Shown: in pieces, positions 60,179 through 64,000 of the stretch | Position numbering within the stretch: position 1 is the first letter of the stretch | How the letters are laid out: each line of letters opens with the position of its first letter | NCBI RefSeq assembly: GCF_016765655.2 | Contig: NZ_CP086106.1 | Span: forward strand, 2,414,501-2,478,500 | DNA: 64,000 nt | From: Skermanella mucosa | Lineage (GTDB): Bacteria > Pseudomonadota > Alphaproteobacteria > Azospirillales > Azospirillaceae | Reading direction: 5' to 3' | Notes under the pieces: generated by a model | Database searches by the model: none | What the model was told of the DNA's origin: nothing | Seen by the model: only the letters and a program-made list of their open reading frames with translations | Translations under genes and position numbers: made by a program

Positions 60179-61735
60179 TCAATGCCCGCCCTCGACCGCC
60201 GCGCGGGGCTTGCGGACCAGCGGCATGAACAGGAAGGCTGCGGCGAAGACGCACGCCATCAGCAGCAGGCAGTCGCTGAAGGTCAGGACCATGGCCTCTC
60301 GCTCGACCAAGCCGTGGATGATTTTCAGCGCGGCCTGGTCGGGGTCGCCCGCGATCACGCCGGACAGCCGGCTGGACAGGCCGTCCAGCATGTCCTGGAC
60401 GCCGGGCCGGGCGGTGGTCACGTTGTCCGACAGCCGCGACATGTGGAGGGCGAAGCGGTCGATCAGCACCGTGTTGATCGCGGCCAGGCCGATGGCGCCG
60501 CCCAGGTTCCGCATCAGGTTGTAAAGGCCGCTGGCGTTCTTGAGTTGGTCGGGCGGCAGGGTGCCGAGCGCCAGGGTGTTGATCGGGATGAAGCACATCA
60601 TCAGGGAGAAACCTCGGACCGCCTGCGGCACGAACAGCTCCCAGAAATCCGACTCGGCTGTGAGGATCGAGTTGAGATAGACGCCGAAGCCGAACATCCC
60701 GAGGCCCAGCGCCAGCATCAGGCGCAGGTCCATCTTCCGGGACAGGATGCCCGCGACCGGCGCCGATATGAACTGGAACATTCCGGTGACGAACATCACC
60801 ATGCCGATCTGAAGGCTGTTGAGGCCGCGGATGCGGTCCAGGAACAGCGGCATGATGTAGACGGCACCGTAGAGCCCGACGCCGATGACGAAGCTGAACA
60901 GGCAGCCGATCGCGAAATTGCGGTCCTTGAAGGCGCGCAGGCCGACAATCGGATTGTGATAGGTCAGGACGCGGCGGAAGAACAGCACGGCGCTGACGGC
61001 GCAGACGGCCGCCGCCGTCGCGATGGCGTGATCCTCGAACCAGTCGTTGCGCGGTCCTTCCTCCACCACGAACTCCAGCGTGCCCAGGAACAGCGCCATG
61101 AACAGCAGGCCCGGGAGGTCGAACCCCTTGAGCACGCCCAGGTCCGGCTTGTCGACGTCGACGAAGCTCCAGACCAGGGCGGACACGGCCAAGCCGGGGC
61201 CGACATTGATCAGGAAGAGCCAGTGCCACGACAGGCTCTGCGTCAGATAGCCGCCCAGGGTCGGCCCCAGGGTCGGGGCCATGGTCGCTACCAGGCCGAT
61301 CATGACCGAGACGCCGGCGCGCCGGTCCGCCGGGAACAGGGAGAAGCTGGTGGCGAACACGGTCGGGATCATGGCGCCGCCCAGGAAGCCCTGCAGGGCG
61401 CGGAAGACGATCAGCGACTCGATGTTCCAGGCGAAGGCGCAGGCGATGCTCATGATGGTGAAGCCGATCGCCGACACGACGAACAGCCAGCGGGTCGACA
61501 TGACGCGCGCCAGGATGCCCGACAGCGGGATCATGATGACTTCCGCGATCAGGTAGGAGGTCTGGACCCAACTGATCTCGTCGGCGCTGGCCGACACCCC
61601 GGCCTGGATTTCCGCCAGGCTGCTCGACACGATCTGGATGTCCAGGATCGCCATGAACATGCCCACGACCATGGCGAAGAAGCCGATCCAGTCCCTCGCC
61701 GTGACGCGCCGGGCCCCCGCGGCTTCGGCCGCCAT
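60179..61735 (-). CDS. DHA2-family MFS drug efflux permease (EmrB/QacA type)
   Basis: 518 residues with about 14 hydrophobic helices. MFMAILDIQIVSSSLAEIQ is the first-helix motif of DHA2 transporters; SWVQTSYLIAEVIMIPLSG and LFLINVGPGL follow. The ATG overlaps the stop of the adaptor gene by one base (TGATG); a GTG one codon earlier is possible. With the HlyD adaptor it forms an inner-membrane/periplasmic efflux pair using the proton gradient; an outer-membrane channel is not in the window. Controlled by the divergent TetR. Confidence 0.93.
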   Translation of the reverse strand: MAAEAAGARRVTARDWIGFFAMVVGMFMAILDIQIVSSSLAEIQAGVSASADEISWVQTSYLIAEVIMIPLSGILARVMSTRWLFVVSAIGFTIMSIACAFAWNIESLIVFRALQGFLGGAMIPTVFATSFSLFPADRRAGVSVMIGLVATMAPTLGPTLGGYLTQSLSWHWLFLINVGPGLAVSALVWSFVDVDKPDLGVLKGFDLPGLLFMALFLGTLEFVVEEGPRNDWFEDHAIATAAAVCAVSAVLFFRRVLTYHNPIVGLRAFKDRNFAIGCLFSFVIGVGLYGAVYIMPLFLDRIRGLNSLQIGMVMFVTGMFQFISAPVAGILSRKMDLRLMLALGLGMFGFGVYLNSILTAESDFWELFVPQAVRGFSLMMCFIPINTLALGTLPPDQLKNASGLYNLMRNLGGAIGLAAINTVLIDRFALHMSRLSDNVTTARPGVQDMLDGLSSRLSGVIAGDPDQAALKIIHGLVEREAMVLTFSDCLLLMACVFAAAFLFMPLVRKPRAAVEGGH

Positions 61736-62829
61736 CACTTGCGTCCCGGTTCGGCCGCGGCGGCGGTTCCGAAGATCCCGCCGGCCGCCAGCGGCCCGAT
61801 CCCCTCGTCCCGGGTGTCCACCGAAACCTCGACCGAAAGCCCGGGCCGGAGCAGGCCGGCCAGCGGGTTGTCGGACGGCACGGCGATGCGGACGGGGATG
61901 CGCTGGACGACCTTTGTGAAGTTGCCGGTCGCGTTCTCCGGCGGCAGCAGGCTGAACTGTGAGCCGCTGGCGGGCGCGAAGCTGTCGACGGCGCCGCGCA
62001 GCACCTGTCCGGGGAAGGCGTCCACCGACAGGTCGACCGGCTGGCCGCGCCGCATGCCGGCGAGTTGGGTTTCCTTGAAGTTCGCGACGACGTAGACGTC
62101 GGGGAGGGGAACGATGGCGAGAAGCGCGGAGCCCGCCTTGACATACTGGCCCAGCTGGACCCCCTTGTTGCCGATCACGCCGCCCACGGGTGCGCGGATC
62201 ACCGCATGGCCCAGATTGTCCCGCGCCAGGTCGAGGTTTGCCTCGGCCTGCCGAAGCTTCGCCTCCGCCTCCTTGCGCGACGCCTGAAGCACGCCGAGCT
62301 GGTCGTGCTCGGCCGCCAGGCCGGCGATCGCCTTGTTCAGCGCAGCTTCGGCCTTTCGGAGGTCGGCCTCCGCGGCGTCGTACCGCTGGCGGCTGACCGT
62401 GTCGCCGCTGACCAGGCTTTTCACCCTGTCGTAATCCTGCCGGGCGCGATGCAGGTCGGCCTCGGCGCCCGCGACCGTCGCCTGGCTCTGCACGATCATC
62501 GAGTGCTCGAGGGTGATCCGGCTGTCGATGCTGCCGATGGCGGCCCGCGCGGCGTCCATCGCCGCGTCGGCCTGTGCTTCCTGCGCCCGGTACTCGGCGT
62601 CGTCGATCACGACAAGGATGTCGCCGGCCGCGACCTCCTGGTTATCGGTGACACGGATATCGGCGACGTAGCCGGCGATCTTCGGGCTGACGATCGAGAT
62701 GTCGCTGTGCACATAGGCATTGTCGGTCGATTCCAGGAAGCGCCCGACCGTCCACCACTGCCAGCCGAAATAGCCGCCGGCCGTCAGCACCAGGACAGCC
62801 GCCACGACCAGAACCGACCTGCGCATCAT
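61735..62829 (-). CDS. HlyD/EmrA-family efflux adaptor
   Basis: 364 residues. An N-terminal membrane anchor (SVLVVAAVLVLTAGGYFGW), TDNAYVHSDISIVSPKIAGY (the lipoyl/barrel-sandwich signature), a long Ala/Glu-rich coiled coil (about 90-200) and the C-terminal beta domain VIRAPVGGVIGNKGVQLGQY. ATG 62829 follows GGGGAG. First gene of the efflux operon, under the first TetR-type operator. Confidence 0.93.
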   Translation of the reverse strand: MMRRSVLVVAAVLVLTAGGYFGWQWWTVGRFLESTDNAYVHSDISIVSPKIAGYVADIRVTDNQEVAAGDILVVIDDAEYRAQEAQADAAMDAARAAIGSIDSRITLEHSMIVQSQATVAGAEADLHRARQDYDRVKSLVSGDTVSRQRYDAAEADLRKAEAALNKAIAGLAAEHDQLGVLQASRKEAEAKLRQAEANLDLARDNLGHAVIRAPVGGVIGNKGVQLGQYVKAGSALLAIVPLPDVYVVANFKETQLAGMRRGQPVDLSVDAFPGQVLRGAVDSFAPASGSQFSLLPPENATGNFTKVVQRIPVRIAVPSDNPLAGLLRPGLSVEVSVDTRDEGIGPLAAGGIFGTAAAAEPGRK

Positions 62830-62888
62830 CCATAAACTCCCCAAAGAGCGCCGCCCCCCGGATCACCCGGACCTACCCGGCGTGACCG

Positions 62889-62905
62889 AACTGAACGGTT
62901 CAGTT
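62889..62905. promoter_or_regulatory. 17-bp TetR-type operator, copy 1 (perfect palindrome)
   Basis: AACTGAACGGTTCAGTT: 8-base perfect arms around one base. It lies 60 bases before the adaptor ATG on the minus strand. A second near-identical copy is 67 bases away. Confidence 0.8.
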
Positions 62906-62955
62906 CACTCTGCTCTTCCGGAAAGTGAGCAGGTCGATAGGTCTTGTCAATGCAA

Positions 62956-62972
62956 AACTGAACGGTTTAGTT
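62956..62972. promoter_or_regulatory. 17-bp TetR-type operator, copy 2
   Basis: AACTGAACGGTTTAGTT differs from copy 1 at one base. It is 35 bases before the tetR ATG and just downstream of a -35-like TTGTCA (62944-62949), well placed to block tetR transcription. Confidence 0.8.
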
Positions 62973-63006
62973 TAGTGTCCGATCCCTGCTTTCCGGAGAT
63001 GACGAG

Positions 63007-63660
63007 ATGCCCAGGATGGTCGTTCAGGACCAGCACCGCGAGAATCGCCAGGGGCAGAAATCCGCCCAGATCATGTCCGCCGCGAAGACGCTGTTCACCA
63101 GCCAGGGGTTCGGCGCGACCAGCATGGATGCCATCGTCCGCATGGCGAACGTTTCCAAGGCGACCCTCTATGCGCATTTCTCCGGAAAGGAGGAACTCTT
63201 CGCCGCCATCGTCAGCCACGAGTGCCGGACCCAGCAGAGCCTGCTGTGGGCGCCCGGCGTGGAGGAGAAGGAGGTCGAGGACGCGCTCGGCGAGATCGGC
63301 CGCAATTTCCTGGGACTGATCCTGTCGGCCCCGGCCGTGGCCATCTTCCGCGTCGTCGTGGCGGAGTCCGCCCGGTTCCCGGATCTCGGCCGGATCTTTT
63401 TCAATTCCGGCCCTAACCAGATGAGGCAGAGCCTCAGTTCGTATCTCGCCAAGGCGACGGCGCGCGGCCGGCTCGACATCGACGACCCCTGGCGCGCGGC
63501 CGAACACTTCATCGGGATGCTGCAGACCCCGGTCCACTTCAGCGTGCTGTTCGGCGTGAAGGATCATTTCTCTCGGGATGAACTCGACGGGATCGTGAAG
63601 GACGCCGTGGGGGCGTTTCTCCGTGCCTATCTGCCACGCGATCGGATGGAGAAGTCGTGA
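63007..63660 (+). CDS. TetR-family transcriptional repressor
   Basis: 217 residues. The N-terminal helix-turn-helix is SMDAIVRMANVSKATLYAHF with SGKEELF; the C-terminal ligand/dimer domain (AVAIFRVVVAESARFPDLGR) looks like the AefR/AcrR-like TetR group. Divergent from the EmrAB-type operon with two operator copies between, so it most likely represses the efflux pump and itself until a toxic ligand binds. Confidence 0.93.
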   Translation: MPRMVVQDQHRENRQGQKSAQIMSAAKTLFTSQGFGATSMDAIVRMANVSKATLYAHFSGKEELFAAIVSHECRTQQSLLWAPGVEEKEVEDALGEIGRNFLGLILSAPAVAIFRVVVAESARFPDLGRIFFNSGPNQMRQSLSSYLAKATARGRLDIDDPWRAAEHFIGMLQTPVHFSVLFGVKDHFSRDELDGIVKDAVGAFLRAYLPRDRMEKS

Positions 63661-63856
63661 CATAAGTGGTACATTGTTTGAGGGGTTGCTGACTTCAAAG
63701 CGCTTTGTTCGTTGTTGAGCAGTCATCGAACGTACTGCCCCTGTCAGCGACATCGGTTTCCCTGGACATCCTGAACAATCGGCCGGACGTGGATTCATCA
63801 ACTCTGCTGACGGGCGCTTAAAGATTTAGCTTAAATTGAGAGACACGGAATCGGTC

Positions 63857-64000
63857 ATGACTCAGGAACTCGCCGTCGCGGAGCATTCACGACCGGCACA
63901 GGCCCGTATCGCGGTCGCCGTGATCTTCTTCGTCAATGGAACCGCCCTGTCGAGCTGGGTCCCCCATATCCCGACGGTGCAGCAGAAGCTTGGCTTGAGC
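63857..64000 (+). CDS. MFS transporter, N-terminal fragment (runs off the window)
   Basis: The first 48 codons: MTQELAVAEHSRPAQARIAV then AVIFFVNGTALSSWVPHIPT and VQQKLGLS. The pattern FxxNGxxxSSWxPHIPxVQxxLGLS is typical of YbjJ-like major facilitator proteins. No clear ribosome site is seen. The substrate cannot be told. Confidence 0.8.
   Translation, partial: MTQELAVAEHSRPAQARIAVAVIFFVNGTALSSWVPHIPTVQQKLGLS

Noticed and set aside
60081..62144. 687-codon minus-strand frame across the efflux genes
   Set aside because: Same strand but shifted frame relative to EmrB- and HlyD-type genes, whose motifs are intact in the accepted frames.
63696..63707. CAAAGCGCTTTG palindrome before the right-edge MFS gene
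   Set aside because: Only 12 bp and no matching regulator nearby; LacI-type sites look like this but there is not enough support to call an operator.

Overview
The window is a GC-rich, densely coded bacterial chromosome segment. Short or 4-base gene overlaps, SdhCDAB, an infA-maf-rng cluster, CobN/CobO/CobQ-type cobalamin genes, two DUF3141 proteins and ROK/xylose genes together suggest an alphaproteobacterium of the Rhodospirillales type (Azospirillum/Skermanella-like). That placement is inference from gene content. No rRNA, tRNA, CRISPR array, insertion sequence or recognisable prophage was found.

Layout. 0-3.4 kb (minus strand): a ROK regulator, a double-ABC sugar ATPase and the start of a RbsC-type permease. 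3.5-8.2 kb: a DUF3141 protein with a PHA-synthase-like Cys motif, two small cytochromes c, and a metallophosphoesterase preceded by a 16-codon coupled ORF. 8.2-13.3 kb: a signalling block of PAS histidine kinase, response regulator/HD-GYP protein and convergent cNMP-binding/EAL protein, pointing to c-di-GMP breakdown. 13.6-17.8 kb: two unassigned proteins, a TPP riboswitch with thiC, and a lone terminase-small-subunit-like protein.

17.9-41.8 kb is a nearly complete cobalamin locus with three cobalamin riboswitches. Switch 1 precedes cobU-cobW-cobN-cobO-cobQ (+). Switch 2 precedes cbiX-cobH-cobL-cobI-cbiG/cobJ-cobM (-). Switch 3 precedes the cobalt transporter cbiMNQO (+). Between them lie cobA-cobB-cobD (-), a divergent cbiD-cobK fusion gene (+), and cobC-bluB (+). 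The set mixes hallmarks of the oxygen-independent route (CbiX, CbiG, CbiD) with the late cobaltochelatase subunit CobN of the oxygen-dependent route. CobG/CobZ, CobF, CobS and CobT are not in the window.

41.8-53.3 kb: yacG; a second DUF3141 gene in an operon with a two-subunit CoA-transferase; a ROK repressor divergent from a sugar operon (isomerase/epimerase-like protein, Gfo/Idh/MocA oxidoreductase, xylose isomerase); an aldehyde dehydrogenase; and a MarR regulator with a perfect operator palindrome plus a DUF1398 protein. 53.3-59.1 kb (minus): rng, maf and infA, then sdhB, sdhA, sdhD and sdhC with a strong hairpin after sdhB. 59.1-60.2 kb is poorly coded. 60.2-64 kb: an EmrAB-type efflux pair divergent from a TetR regulator, with two copies of a 17-bp operator between them, and the first codons of another MFS transporter at the right edge.

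The most noteworthy points are the hybrid cobalamin gene set with its in-frame CbiD-CobK and CbiG-CobJ fusions, the probable leaderless start of cbiD-cobK, the head-to-head overlap of cobC with a riboswitch, and the DUF3141/CoA-transferase operon.
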